From: Viscum album
Taxonomy: Eukaryota > Streptophyta > Magnoliopsida > Santalales > Viscaceae
NCBI GenBank assembly: GCA_963277665.1
Contig: OY728120.1
Location: forward strand, 943,689,195-943,753,194
Length of the DNA stretch: 64,000 nt
Direction of reading: 5' to 3'
The notes beneath the pieces are model-generated. The model ran no database searches. It saw only the letters and a list, made by a program, of their open reading frames with translations, and was not told the origin of the DNA. Position numbers and translations under genes: made by a program. Of this stretch, positions 1-12,900 are shown one piece after another (position 1 is the first letter of the stretch; every line of letters begins with the position of its first letter).

Positions 1-1000
1 CGATATGATATGGACTATCATAATTTCAAATGTATAGATAACCATTTATGATTTTTTAAATATAATTGGATAATTAATATTTTTATGGGTTCTAATAAGA
101 AAACATTGTTAAAACTACTAGGGATTAGTCTAATGGATAATACTATGTATAGAAAAACACCCTGAAATTTTAGTGTAGTAAATATTGTGTGGTTTTTATG
201 GAAACAATCTAACCCCAAAATATTTTAAAGGAACAGTATGATTTATAACACATATAACATGAAACATAATTATTAAATGAACAAAAATTATTATTATTTT
301 ATGATTAGAAAGAAATATATGTGGAATTTGCAGGTATGAATTGTATTAATTGAATCCTAGAATATATATAAAGGTAATAAACCCTAAAAATCTATTGATA
401 ATTTTTTAGGATGTAATAACCTAGTTTTTATAATGATTCCATTTTATTCATTAATATACGTTTCCTTCAAAAATGGGTTTTTATTTATATATATGACAAA
501 TTAACCAAATTAATTGTTTCCTAAAAAATTAATTTATTTTATTAAATGAAATTTATTTTTAAAATCATCATAAAAAATAATATTAATATTATTTTTTTGA
601 TTTTTGTGAAATGATAGATTATTCAATGAGTTGTGAAAAATAAAGATCATTTCAAAAAATTTAATTTATATTCATTATATTTTTTAATTTAAAGTAAAAA
701 TATTTATTTTTATTTTTTAATAAAAATAAATATGATCCAATTTATTTTCAATATTCTAATTATTTTCATTTTAGTTGGTAATATTCAAGATTTTCAAATA
801 ATTTGTTTTCTATGCTTAAGAATACTTTTTTCTAAAAACTATTTTTCAATGAATCTTATGAATTTTTATTAAATTTTATTTCTCTAATTATAAATAATTT
901 ATTTGGAAAAATAGAAAAAAAATTATGAAAATTTTAATTTAGATTTAGTTAATAGACCACATTTAGTTTTGGTTTGTTATCAATACTATTTTTGGATAAT
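1..1000. other. AT-rich DNA without recognised feature
   Basis: Very AT-rich, CpG-poor sequence with no open frame of interest and no recognisable element terminus. By position it could include the 5' part of the LTR-T copy that becomes recognisable near 1.0 kb, but I could not find that LTR's start here. Confidence 0.5.
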
Positions 1001-2074
1001 GATTGTCACATTGTTAAGGGTAAATTGGGTAAATAAGGTCAAAACATGATATAAAGTCCCAAAATAAATAAAAAAAATTCATATATTTAAATTTATGCAT
1101 TATATTAGGCCATAAATATCATAAATTTTAATATGTGTCATTTTTGGGTCATTTTTCTCTAATAATGAAATATATATTATTTTTTAATGAATATTCCAAA
1201 ATGTCACTCTATTTAATTATGTATCTATATAATTGTTACATAATAATAAATATAAGTTAAATTTCGTAATAAATTTTTATTCAAATTATTTTTAATTTTT
1301 TAATCAAGTAAATTTTTTATTAATATTAAATAATAAAATAATTGATTTAAATCATTACACATTATAGACACGTCACTATTGAAAGTAATAGAAAAATCAT
1401 GTAATAGTTTTAAGATACAATAAATGTATTATTAAGTTATATTTTAATAATAATTTTATTGATTTATGTAACTTATTATGTATTTTTTAATATTTATATT
1501 TGAATTGCATTACTATATTCATTTATATAAATTAAAATTAAAGGAATAGTGTTAAGAATCATATTAGTGATATACTTTTTAAATAATATTTTATAAACTA
1601 CTTAACAATAAGAAAACTTATAAGATTAAATATAAGATTAAATTTGTCACAATGATTACCCCTTGGACATTTGTGAGCTAATTATTAACTTATATTTGGA
1701 ATTATAACTCATTAAGATTGAAATAGACGATATTGTAGTTAAGGATAAAATCAATTTGATAAAGGGAATAAACCAAACTAAAATGTATTAAAATACACAA
1801 AAAACTATATAAATTTCATTTGATGATTATTTTTATACATTAACATTTTTTTCATCAAATATCTTTCCATTTGGAATCATTTTTTTATAATGACATTCAT
1901 AAATATTGTTTTTTTATGAAATTCCAAGTGTGTTATCTCATATACTAATAAAATTACACCCCGCATTTATGTGTTTTAAACCTTATTGAGCCATATATGT
2001 TTACTAAAACCATAAAATTTATCCACTTAATTTACCTATACATGAATTATTGGTGATTTTATTCTTAAAACACC

Positions 2075-2083
2075 TATAAAAGG
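2075..2083 (+). promoter_or_regulatory. TATA box of LTR-T copy 1
   Basis: TATAAAAGG, preceded by CACC. The same box lies at the equivalent place in two other LTR-T copies (8986 and 31414). Its conservation in otherwise decayed repeats suggests the RNA polymerase II core promoter of the LTR. Confidence 0.55.
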
Positions 2084-2300
2084 GTCCTTAAGAATATATC
2101 TAATGAAGTCATACAAAAGAAATGGTAATAGTCTTGCCTGACCACTATCATTTTATTTCTACTTATACCTCCTATAAAGTTATTTTGGTCATCATAAAAT
2201 AAAAAATTATTCATCCTATATGTACTAAAATTTAATTGCGTTAATGTAACTACCAATCACCTTCCTCTATTCCATTATATGGTAATTGAATGTATCCCTT

Positions 2301-2712
2301 ATTCATATATTGGGACTACCGCCTCTATGTAGAAATACACTTGATTTTACATCACCATATTTTATGGATTGTTATTTTAATAAGTTTAACATTTATCCAT
2401 GTCATTTATCACAATTTTATTCTACTCAAATTATAATGTCATATCTACTTACTTGACTTCCAATCTGTTGGTGATTGATTGTGTTGCTCTTCATATATGT
2501 GAACAAGCACCTCGATAGAGCAATGTGATTTATATTTGGATTCCTCTTTAATTGTATGATAATAAATATATACTTAATGACTATATATTATATAATAATG
2601 ATTATAAAAAGGTGAATTATTATTTCCCTTTCTTTCATTTCATCCTTCAAAACAAGAAAACAGCATTTATGTGTACATACGTCCTACTGTTTCTATGAAT
2701 GGAGTAATTCAT
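2301..2712 (+). repeat. Tandem ~185-bp units inside LTR-T copy 1
   Basis: Three degenerate copies of one motif, cores near 2311 (ACTACCGCCTCTATG), 2501 (AAGCACCTCGATAG) and 2681 (TCCTACTGTTTCTATG), spaced 190 and 180 bp. Each is followed by a GTGATTYAT-like tail and then AT-rich filler containing ATAATAATGATT-like stretches. The same arrangement recurs in the other LTR-T copies. It lies downstream of the TATA box, so it would be in the transcribed leader. Confidence 0.6.
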
Positions 2713-4099
2713 TTTTCCATATATACCATTAATGGATGAATAAAAATATAAATATAATGTAAATTTACGAGGTTTAAGTAATTAATAAAATTTTTATATG
2801 ATTTAGAAATGATCAATAAAACAATGACCATAACTAAAAAACTAAAATTCTTAAGAAACATGATGTAGTTTCTATACATAAATGTTGATTTATAAAATAA
2901 ATTATTAATAAATTGGTGATGAATTGCTATAAATGGATTCTTATAATATTTAAATTTTATAAATGGTTTTTAATATATGTATAAAAAAATTATTTCATTA
3001 TATAGGATGTTAGAGAATAAATGAAGAAAGTCAAACAAGAGGTAATGGATTTATCCTTCAATCCCATTTTAATAGGGATTATTTGTTCTATAATTCCCAT
3101 TGAAGGATATTATACAATCATATACAAGTACACTAACTTAATTTTTTTATTAATTTTTTAATTCATGATAATACATATTTTCTTTCATTTCCCACACTTT
3201 AAGTGAACAGTATACTAAAAGAACATTTTTAGCGAAAAACCATTTTACTTATCTCTTTGATAAAAAATTAATTTTTCTTCAATATGAATGTTTTATAATA
3301 AAATATTTTTATACTATTAGATAATTTTGAATTCAATTTTTACCAATGATTTATATTTCAAAAAATGGTTTAAAATAAATCTTAATATCATTTTACGAAT
3401 GAGAAACTTTTTATTTTTTAATGAAAATATTGATTTTATATTTGTATTTGTGTACAAGACATAATATGTATTTAACACCATCATAAATTATCTATCAATT
3501 TAAGATACAATTTTACAATTCTATTGTTATTTTCAAATAAAATTTTGTTCTATAATATTTTGAAAATTTTAGAGTATAATATATGATTTAAATATTAAAA
3601 GGATATTCTCCTCAACAAATACTCATGTGATATTTTAAATAAATTTTTCATCTTTGAAAATCTACTATGATATAACTTATGATTACATGGGATAAAATTC
3701 AATGATATCGTATATACTCTATATTTATATTTTTTATGATTATGATGATTAAATTTAAATGAAACCCATTTTCACTTCCTTGGGTTATGTTATGTATAAT
3801 ATTTTAATGATCTTGTGAAATATATATAAATTGATTTAGGATAATGTGATGAGTGGGAGTAAAGATATATATCCATAAAATTTATTAGGAAAATGATTAT
3901 GTTATATGAGTTCGAAGGATATATAAAATATTGTCCCAAATATGAACAACATACATTGGATGTCATCCCAGTCATGAATAATGGTACATGGGATGCTATC
4001 CAAATACTAGAAGAGGCTACATAGGAGGATATACTACGCCTAAAGAATGTATATGGGTAGTTATCTTAGGAATAACAATTCTAAATGTCCTAACAGTTA

Positions 4100-4680
4100 T
4101 CCTTGATAGAAAATTACTCTGATTGTGATTATTCAACACTTTATACCCCACCTTTAGGATATGATCTTATGAAAATGTTAGGTTCTCATGGATCATGATA
4201 TTTAATACCATTATGATCAATATTTCATCAAATGTAGAGGTTTATTCTATGACTAGTTTTTATGATATAAGTATTATAGGGTGATGTTTTGAAAGGATTA
4301 GAAAATGTTCTCATATTTATTATGCTTATTTTATTTGTAAATGATCATTGATATATCATTTTTTACCATTACTATGAATTGAAATTTCCCTTCATTATGT
4401 ATTCAATTCCTCAGGATATAAATATATTTGTTATGTATGACATGTCTAAGAAGCGTGATAGTTGTGAAAAAATGGGATATGGTATAATCTTTTCTGAATC
4501 GACTGTCTTTGTATCAAAATTTAAAAAGACACCAAAACATTATGGCTCTAGTGTAGATCATAATATTATTAATATTTATCTAATAAGATGTAATTTTTAC
4601 ATTGGGATGGTATGTGTATCTATAATTGATATCAGAGTATGGTTTAGCTAATATTTGGATATTATGATTATAAAATGGAA
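4100..4680 (+). pseudogene. Ty3/gypsy pol remnant (RNase H region), copy 1
   Basis: An open stretch at 4379-4651 translates into a degraded gypsy RNase H. A VMYDMSKK segment sits where VVYCDASKK is usual, then FVSKFKKTPKHYGSSVDHN where ASRQLKxHExNYxTHDLE is expected, then a piece resembling RHYLxGxxCxxxTDHKSL. The first catalytic Asp context is altered. Upstream sequence from about 4150 aligns with 12390-12630, so a homologous pol fragment occurs twice in the left arm. It is non-functional. Assignment is by family motif order, without a database search. Confidence 0.55.
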
Positions 4681-5556
4681 ATGAGGCACCTAGGGATAAG
4701 GCTATATATAGGATATCATCTTAATTTTTTGGTAATATATATATTATGTGGTTTTCCCTGAAATTCATCCCATTATGGATACTAAAAATAGAATTTTTTT
4801 TATCACAGATTCATCTAGGGGTCATAACCCTGAATAGTGGTAGTTAACTATATCTCAATCATCATTCTAGAGATTACTGAGAATTCCCTTACTATAGACC
4901 AATTTTTCCACTCTTAAGGGATATTATTGGTTTAATTCACATTTTATGATGAACTGTTATAAATTATTTTCATATATTATAATCATGGATGTAATATATT
5001 AAGCATAATGTGTCATAGATTGAAAATAATATGTCAGGATTTAGATATCCTATATATGATTTTTTAGTATTATACATTTTCCCACTACTATTTTTATATC
5101 TCACTGTATTCATTATAGTTTTATTCAATGTTTGTAACCCAAAGGAACCTTGTTATTTCTGGATATTGTGGATAGTCTACTAATTATCCTCTTGAGAAAC
5201 CAAATGATATAGTAACTCAATGTAAATCCTTATGATTATTCCTATTCACCTAACATGATATATGATTAACATAATACAAATTGGTACATTTCTTAATGCA
5301 TCAAATAATGGTAATATATACTTTTATGAAATTTCACATGGTAATGGGAAAGGGGGAAATAATGCTTAATTTAATTCATGTCTAGAATATGAAAACAAGA
5401 ACCTAGGATAATGTCTCAATGGAATTGGGGGATGTTTTATATGTGTAAATAAATCTAATAGAGAAAATAATATCAATCGAGTTTCATGTTTAACATGTGG
5501 GTAATATGGGAATAATCATAATCAATTCCCTAATCCAAGGGATTATTCCTAGAAAA
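4680..5556 (+). other. Decayed element interior, no confident coding
   Basis: AT-rich sequence continuing the pol remnant. Around 5490-5540 a frame reads CLTCG-stop-YGNNHNQFP, reminiscent of a CCHC zinc knuckle but with the last Cys missing. A knuckle downstream of RNase H would be out of order, so it may be coincidence or a second fragment. The segment ends just before TGTAAGGTCTTA at 5557, a possible LTR start similar to TGTCAGACCTTA at 14443. Confidence 0.3.
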
Positions 5557-7950
5557 TGTAAGGTCTTACATTATTTTTATCATTGAATTGAAATTATTAA
5601 TGTGTTTTTTGTTTTAGGAATCAATAATTATTTTATAAAAGTTTTTTAACAATTATATTATAGTTTTAAGAATCATTAAACACATAAGAATTATTTTGCC
5701 AATTTTTTTTCAAAATGATTGTATAATATGATGAATGTTATCGATAAAAAAGAAAATAGATTTATTTTTACGGTGTTAATGGATAGTTGGTATATTTAGT
5801 GGACCAACAAAGATGATGTAAATGGATAGTATTAGTAAATTTTAATTTTCATAATGATTTATTATATATTCTATACATTTTATTACAATATTGGATTTAT
5901 TGAATATATTCTATATTTTGTGATTTTATTTAAGGAATAATAATCGATTAATTTTTGGAAGAATATATGTTGTATTCATGAGATCACATAATAGTTATGG
6001 ATAACATCAAGGGATTATAATTTTAGGTTGTATCATAAAATCAAATGCATAGATAGATATTTTAGGTTTTATGTGGTGGAATTTTGAGCTAATTGGAAAC
6101 TTTTACTATGTTTTCAAAAGAATATTCTATTGAGGTGTAAATAACCATTTTTGCTCGTATATGATTTTATGTTATGATAATTATTAATTATTTGATAGTG
6201 TGGTGGTTGAATTGTTATTTATTTATAAGGAATTACATTATGGTATTTTTGCGGAATTTCACTATATTGTAAGTTTATCTATAGATTTATCATGGCAATT
6301 AATGATATTTTTTGGAGATTCTTCATTGGGGTTGCTATATATTTTAAATTTTGTTTTAAAATGTGATTTAACCAAAAATATAAAATAGGATAAAAGAAAA
6401 TATATTTGATGGGATGTAAACTGAATAGTATTCGACTACCTTTAAGGTTAAAACATTTTTTAATTTTTTGGTTATTTATGTTGTTTGAGATATAGTTCCA
6501 TTTAAAAATTAATCAATTTGGAACCATCAATATTATTTTGGAAATTTTTGAGTTCAGTGTTTTATTTATTCAAATGATGGTTTACATATTTTTTTTATTA
6601 TCGTACATTGTTCTAAATATTATTGTTTAAGTAAAAAAATGAGGAATACCCTCTCATACTTTTTTGGATTATCTTATCCATTATTATTTTATTTCGTATT
6701 CCATGAAAACATCATCTTTATTACTCATCGATTGGAGAAAAAAGATGATATTATGTGGAAAATTAATCAAATGATGCAATTATACGTTTCATGTAAGTAT
6801 ATTTCATTATATGATATCAGTAAATGAAAAAAAATCCTCAACTATAGAAAAAAACCCTAAAACAAAACATTATCCTATTACATTTATACTCGATTAATGG
6901 ATGTCTGTTTTTGCTACTAAATGTTTTCATTAAATATTTGTTATTAAAATTATCATGATCACTCACTTTATTATGATCAATGTTCTCAATCACTAAACAT
7001 TTTTATGTATAAATTAATTTATCCCTTCTGGTATATGTCATCACATTCAACTAATATTTTTTTAAAACCTAGTTTTGTATTCTTCCATAGGACAATCACT
7101 TATATTTTTCCCACCTTCCATGATGATGTTTTATTAACTATTTTTAAGATTTGGGTTTTCAAAAAATATAATGGGAAAATATAAATCCATTGATTACCAT
7201 GAAAAATTTTATATTTTGATGATGAAATTATTTAATTTTGAGTAATTTTACACCTTTATATTTTAACAAAACACTAGGTTTGATAGCTTATACAAAACAG
7301 AAGACTAGCCACAAAAAACAACAAAAATTTATTACTTAAGGGATGTTTTAAAATAGTCATTGAATTGCTTTGTGTGAATAATTATAACTAAAATATAAAA
7401 AACATAAAAAGGTAATAATAAATAATAATTTATTCATCAGTTATTATTAGATAAGAAATCAATTTATTTAATAAAGTCGTTTTGTTCTTCATAATATATT
7501 TTCATCCAAAATTGTTTTTAATGATTATTTTGACAAAATTATACAGATAATTTAGGAACCCTTGGTAAAATGTATTTGATCCAAAAAAATTTAATTGTGA
7601 AATTAAAATATCAATATTAACTTATATAGAAGTTTGTTTATTTATCAAAAACTGTTGTTTTTAGGGAATAGTAAAAAATATAGTTTTTTTAAAAAACAAT
7701 AATTTATTTTCATTACATATATTAACTTAAAATTCCATTTATTTTTTTATTTTTTGTAAAAGTGAAATAAATTAAGGTTTTTTTATAATAATATAATTTA
7801 TGCAATTTGGGTCATCAATATTTAGGATTTTTATAAAACTTAATTTTTATTCATAAAAACACATTTTTTTTAAAAAAGAATTTAATTTCATTTTAGGCAA
7901 TTATATTAAAATTGATTCCTAGCACATCTAGATAATTAATATTTTCAAAG
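5557..7950. other. AT-rich DNA, possible LTR start, otherwise unassigned
   Basis: Begins with TGT-AAG-GTCTTA, which could be the 5' end of an LTR. The TATA box of LTR-T copy 2 is 3.4 kb away, about 1.9 kb farther than in the solo copy at 29882, so either an insertion lies here or 5557 is not the true start. Open frames at 6200-6388 and 6639-6827 show no recognisable domain. I see nothing else. Confidence 0.3.
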
Positions 7951-8985
7951 TATACCATATTTCAAATCAATAGGTTATTTTTTCAAATATTCCTTCATTT
8001 TTGTGTGAATAAAAAATGTCCCTAGTAATTGTTTTTCACCAATGTGTGAGAAAAATATGTAAAACGAGGTTAAAACGGTGAGATAAGGCATAAAAATATA
8101 CCAAAAAAATTTATTTATTTCATTTTTTGGAATAAAAGTATTCATATATATTCAAAATTATAACCTGAGGAACTTTGTTTCCCTTGATAATAAAATTTAT
8201 ATTATATTATATAATGAAATGTCCAAAAAAGACGTTATCATGAATATAATATCTGTAAAAAAAATTCATCAGAATAACATTAATATAAGACATTATCATA
8301 ATGATTATTTTAAAATTTCATTATTTTTTATAATGATAATTTATTATAATTTTTAGCGATGGTATAACTACCTTAAATGCTTAGACAATGTCGACATTGT
8401 GACTGTGCAAGTGGTAGAAAAATTATGTTTGTTTTATTAAAAACACAAAACATAATATTTTTTTGAGATATATATTGTTTAAAATGAATTTTATAGATCA
8501 ATATTAAATATTATGGTTGTTTTAAAAATTAATATTTTAGTAATATTATTATCTTCAGGTATTTAATGTCAAATTAAATGAATACTGTCAAAATCACATT
8601 AATGATATTTTAGGTTAAATAATATATTATTAAATTATTTAAAAGTCATAAAATCATTATAGACAAAAATTATAAATAATAATGGTAAAATATATATCTC
8701 CAAGTCCATTTATGGTTTTATTTGAATCTTATAAGTAAAATAAAGAAGCTTTAACATTGAAAAAGTGGTTACAACAATTAAGATTAAAGTCATTTAACGT
8801 TGGGGATAAACTAAATGATATGTTTTAAAACACACCAAAACCTGTATAAATTTTATTTTATGGTGATATTTAAAAATAAATATATTTGTCTTTATATCTA
8901 TATCTATTTGGAAACATTTTTCTTCCATATTAATTCATTATATTTTATTCATCATTGAAATTTCATGTGTTTCATCTCCCTCACT

Positions 8986-8994
8986 TATAAAAGG
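8986..8994 (+). promoter_or_regulatory. TATA box of LTR-T copy 2
   Basis: TATAAAAGG preceded by CCCTCACT and followed by a pyrimidine-rich CTCTCTCTACTTC stretch about 15-30 bp downstream, a typical plant transcription-start context. The same arrangement with CCCTTCTCTCTAATT occurs at 31414. Confidence 0.6.
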
Positions 8995-9340
8995 GAACCC
9001 ATCCTCTCTCTACTTCACAAAACATTTTTTCAAATATAATGACAAAATAATTACACTGTATTTTATTAACATACCTATAAATGAATTATAATTTATATTA
9101 TTATGAAATTATGAATAAATATGTCATTAACATTGGATTTAAAGAAGGTTAACCGAAGAATACGTAATCATCTTACAGGACATCTTTAAATTTATGTCTT
9201 CGTATACATCTTATAAATATGTTGTATTGATAATAAAATAATATATTAAGTATACTTGATATAATTAAATGTTATTATTATTATAAAAAAACAAATATCC
9301 TCTATCTATTCTATCAAATGGGATGTGAATGTATCACTTC

Positions 9341-9768
9341 TGTGTGAGTGTAGACAACCACTTCAACGTAGCGATAAATTTCAGTTTCCATTAAAATATT
9401 TCAAGGATTCTTATTACAATGTTTTTAATAATAATGAATTATATTTATGAAATAATTATTCCTCTAAAATTATAATTTCCCATCTATACTATTACTTTCA
9501 GATTCGTTGTAGAATAATAATGACGTTCTTGCGTACGCACACACTACAACTTATATGAAGTGATATCATTCCTTTTTTTATTCATATTTACAAGGATGGT
9601 AATAAGTATAGATCAAATTAATATATATTATAAATATGATATAATAATGATTCTGAAAAGTTAAATTTATTTACCAATATTTCATTTTATCTAATGAAAT
9701 GATAAAATAATGTTAATTCATGTGTACGGCCTATCGTCTCCATGAATGATATAATTCATTTTTCTACC
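9341..9768 (+). repeat. Tandem ~187-bp units inside LTR-T copy 2
   Basis: Three motif copies with cores at about 9354 (ACAACCACTTCAACGTA), 9541 (ACACTACAACTTATATGA) and 9727 (GGCCTATCGTCTCCATGA), spaced 187 and 186 bp. Each is preceded by a TGTGTAC- or GCGTACG-type stretch and followed by GTGATATCATTCC or ATATAATTCATT. The unit boundaries are diffuse, but the spacing is strikingly regular and matches the other copies. Confidence 0.65.
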
Positions 9769-11149
9769 TCTATAATTTATCAATTGCTATTAATATATAT
9801 ACATATAATATTATATATTAAAATATTTATAAATGTTTTTTAGAATATGGAACAATGATCAATGTGTGCATACTAGAACTACTTAACCAAAATTCTCCTT
9901 AAAAACAAAACATTTAACATCTAGACAATATTATTTTAATAAGTAATTATTAATTAATTGGGGGTGAAATGTCATTGGGATATCATATATTATATTTTAA
10001 TAAGTTACATGATTCTTGTATATAATTACATTTAATTATTATATACAATAAATGAGGTTATATTTCCTTCAATGCAATAAAATCTTGAAGAAAGGGATTG
10101 ATGTCTCTATCTAATTTTAATCAGCGGTGTTTGTGCTTGAATTTGGATTAAAGGAAATTATATGACCATTTCCTGAAAACCCCATTTCATATTATTTTTA
10201 TGTTTTTATTTCTTAATAATACATTTTTCTCTTTCCTTTTACTATCATTATATACTCATGACATTGAATGATTGTTTTTAAGGAAAAATAAGTTTATTTC
10301 TTTCTTCGGTTGAAAATATTTTTTATTCATTATCTATGTTTTCTAAATAAGATTCAAATTTTTTAATATACATTTATGATAGACTAAATAATTTTCTAAA
10401 CATTATAATTTTAAATTATTAAAATGGATTATTCATATAATTTTTTAAATGAGGTACTTTAAATTTATTTCCACAAAATGTTAACTATATGTTCATTTTA
10501 ATGAAAATTCCATGAGTAGAATTTCCCACCATCATGAGTAAGAAATACATTGAAGTTTATATTTCATGTTTCTAGGTATATTTTCTATGAAAAGAGTTTC
10601 CTTAATATTTTGAAAATTTTCAAATTTTATTTATTTATTTAAAAATAAAAAGGATACTTTCCTCATGAAATATTTCAATGGTCCATTATATATATTTTTC
10701 ATCTTTAATAACATAATATGATTTCAGATAGGAAATAATATGGATATGATCCAATGATACAATATTTTTCTTTATAAGTATTTTTATGGTAAAAATGGTA
10801 AAATATCGATTAAAACTATTATTTTACTAGTGTTAAGTTATTTTGAATGTTTTTATGAACATCATGTCAGACATTTGAAATAAATTATGATTGTCTGATG
10901 GATGGGATCCGAATTATTTATCCCTCAAATGAATTGGGTAAATATTAATGATATATGGGCTCATAGGGAGAACATAAGATTATCCAAATCCAAAAATAGG
11001 TTTCATGTGGGCTTTTCACAATCTCACAATAGGGTACTGACTGAAAATTTATTTTTTATTATCGAAACACTTTTAAAGAAAAAAGTGAGAAACCATAATT
11101 ATAAAGTAGAGAAATCTTCATCGGAATCGGAATAGTTATTGAATGACAA

Positions 11150-11447
11150 CTTAATACTATTGGAACAATTCACCCTAAATAGTTTCCAGACAAGATTGGT
11201 TACCTGCAAATCTTGATCAACCTTTATAACGTATTCAAATTGATGTGCCAACTTGTCCCATGTAATCATGTAATATTATCTGCTCATCTTCTTTTCATTG
11301 AATATTCTAATCGGTATTAGGTTATGGTTATCAATCCATTCACTCTTCCCCTTATTTTAGTCCACCAAAATACATATCTCCATCATCATGTCTGCATCTT
11401 TATGTGTGTCATTAATCACAAATATTCCCTCCACCACTTCTTCTTTT
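11150..11447. other. Junction between LTR-T tail and minus-strand relic
   Basis: Base composition changes here from very AT-rich to more balanced. On the minus strand a broken frame continues the relic annotated at 11447-12130. No terminus or duplication is visible. Confidence 0.35.
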
Positions 11448-12130
11448 TAATGAACAATAAAATATAAATCCATAGCTCCTTCTAAACCTCCAAAAATTGG
11501 ATTAGAGGTCTCCAATGTGTCCCCTGATTCTCCATGCAGATCACAAATAACAATATCCTCCACCACTGGACCAGCTGGTAAACGGTTGGTGTCTCCCATC
11601 ACTCCAGTAGGAAGCACATTTTCCTTACAAACTCCACCTCCAGGTTCTTTCACATTGGAAATGAAGATCCTATAAATCTTCTTGGCCCTCAACATGGATG
11701 TAGATCTGGTCTCCATTGGTTTTGGGAGTAATGAAAAATCCTTTCGTCTTTTAGATTTTTTCCCTTTATCAAAGATGCAGTTCCCTAATTCTTTGTATCC
11801 CTTCCTTCCTTTCTTCCTCTTGGTGATATGATGTCTTCTATAGATTTTTCCTCAGGAAAATACATAAAAAGGTATCCAGACTCTTCATCAAAAAAACTCA
11901 ACTTCCAACGGGCCTAGTCCCACATCAATGGATCTAGTAGCTTCTCTTTGATCCAAGACCTTCTTACTAGCATCTAGCCTAGCGAATTGATTGAATAGAT
12001 TTAAACTAAATGACATCATCATTAGAGTAGACCCTTTTGTAACCTTATTCCAACCATCAGGTCCCTGTAAATGAATCCCACGACCCATACACACAGTTGA
12101 ACCAGCCATGACACCTGCTTTCTATACCCC
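11447..12130 (-). pseudogene. Unidentified minus-strand coding relic, possibly LINE ORF1-like
   Basis: Two adjoining minus-strand frames. The upstream one (12109 to 11888) starts MAGSTVCMGRG and ends LGPLEVEFF. The downstream one is stop-free from about 11850 to 11447, roughly 135 codons. Its start is very basic (KRKKGRKGYKE, then GKKSKRRKDF, resembling a nuclear localisation signal), the middle is Gly/Pro-rich and the end acidic. The block has visibly more G+C and fewer stops than its AT-rich surroundings, so it is younger or of different origin. A basic-then-acidic layout is compatible with the variable C-terminal part of a plant L1 ORF1, but I recognise no domain. A captured host-gene fragment is also possible. 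Confidence 0.35.
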
Positions 12131-12389
12131 TTTAGGGCAGTCACCACTGCCAGAGCATACTGACTCACCATAGGAACCCAGAGTCACCTGATCGGTTTCC
12201 CCTGTCTGCCTGATAGGGTACATTTGAGGTTATTCCAGGCACTAAATAGGGTACACAACAGGCTATCCGACCACCAAAGTAGATACATGGGTGGTTATAA
12301 AAATCGTAATATGTTATCAATATAGTTATGGGTATCATGGACATTATATTTATATGATTAATATTATTCCAAATATTTTTCTAGTCGTT

Positions 12390-12900
12390 TATGAATTGAT
12401 CATATTCTAATGTTGTGGTATCATGGTGCATGTTCTTTATTCACTTTTTGATACATGTATTATGATCATTAATGAATTGTTCCATGTCTTGTTTTTATGA
12501 TATAATAATTTTTTGGTATGATTTTTAAATGTCACAATCATGTTTACATTCCAATTATTCTCATTTTATATCTAAATCATCATTGATATTTATCATGACT
12601 ATCCTTATAGTGAATCTTATGTCACCCTTTATTACATTTTCTTTTCCCTGGATATGGATTAAAGTTTTATGTATGATGTGTCTTATAAATGTCCTATTTA
12701 TGAAAAACTAAGTGGTTGATTTAGATCCTTTATAAACCAGTTGTTTTTGTTTCTATGATTACAAAGACAATAAACCATTGTAGTCCTGACATAGATCATA
12801 ATTTTATGAATATTAATATAATAAGTTGTAATATTTAGGTATGAAATCAATATGTATCCACAAATAAAATCATTATCTGGGTATTAAATGTAGATACAAT
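12390..12900 (+). pseudogene. Ty3/gypsy pol remnant (RNase H region), copy 2
   Basis: Aligns base by base, with many substitutions, to 4150-4660. For example, GTAGATCATAATATTATTAA at about 4553 corresponds to ATAGATCATAATTTTATGAA at about 12792, and a GTTTTTATGATATAA block occurs upstream in both. The frame is more damaged than copy 1, and only the THDLE-like region (DIDHNFMNIN) is readable. It has the same orientation as copy 1 and follows LTR-T copy 2. Confidence 0.5.

Larger units (their letters stand above)
1000..3900 (+). repeat. LTR-T family long terminal repeat, copy 1 (decayed)
   Basis: Recognised by co-linear similarity to the LTR-T copies at 7950-11150, 29882-33581 and (reverse) 60131-63104. 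Shared landmarks in the same order are a segment near 1010-1100, a TATA box at 2075 with a pyrimidine-rich stretch after it, three periodic motifs at about 2301, 2489 and 2670, and an AT-rich tail. Neither end is sharp; the solo copy at 29882 suggests a full length near 3.7 kb. The copy is heavily mutated and codes for nothing. A gypsy-type RNase H remnant follows at 4.1-4.7 kb in the same orientation, so this may be the 5' LTR of that element (inference). Confidence 0.55.
7950..11150 (+). repeat. LTR-T family long terminal repeat, copy 2 (decayed)
   Basis: Co-linear with LTR-T copies 1 and 3: an alignable stretch near 8050-8130, a TATA box at 8986 followed by CCATCCTCTCTCTACTTCAC, three periodic motifs at 9341-9768, then an AT-rich tail. 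The distance from the 8050 landmark to the TATA box is about the same as in the solo copy. Both ends are blurred. The open frame at 10902-11135 near the tail has no recognised domain and is probably spurious. Confidence 0.55.

Noticed and set aside
5490..5540. CCHC zinc knuckle (CLTCG...H) of a gag
   Set aside because: The last Cys is absent, a stop interrupts it, and it would lie after RNase H, the wrong order; not annotated as a gene.
10902..11135. 77-codon plus-strand open frame starting MGSELFIPQMNW
   Set aside because: No recognised motif, sits in the decayed tail of LTR-T copy 2, and no homologous frame appears in the other LTR-T copies; treated as chance.
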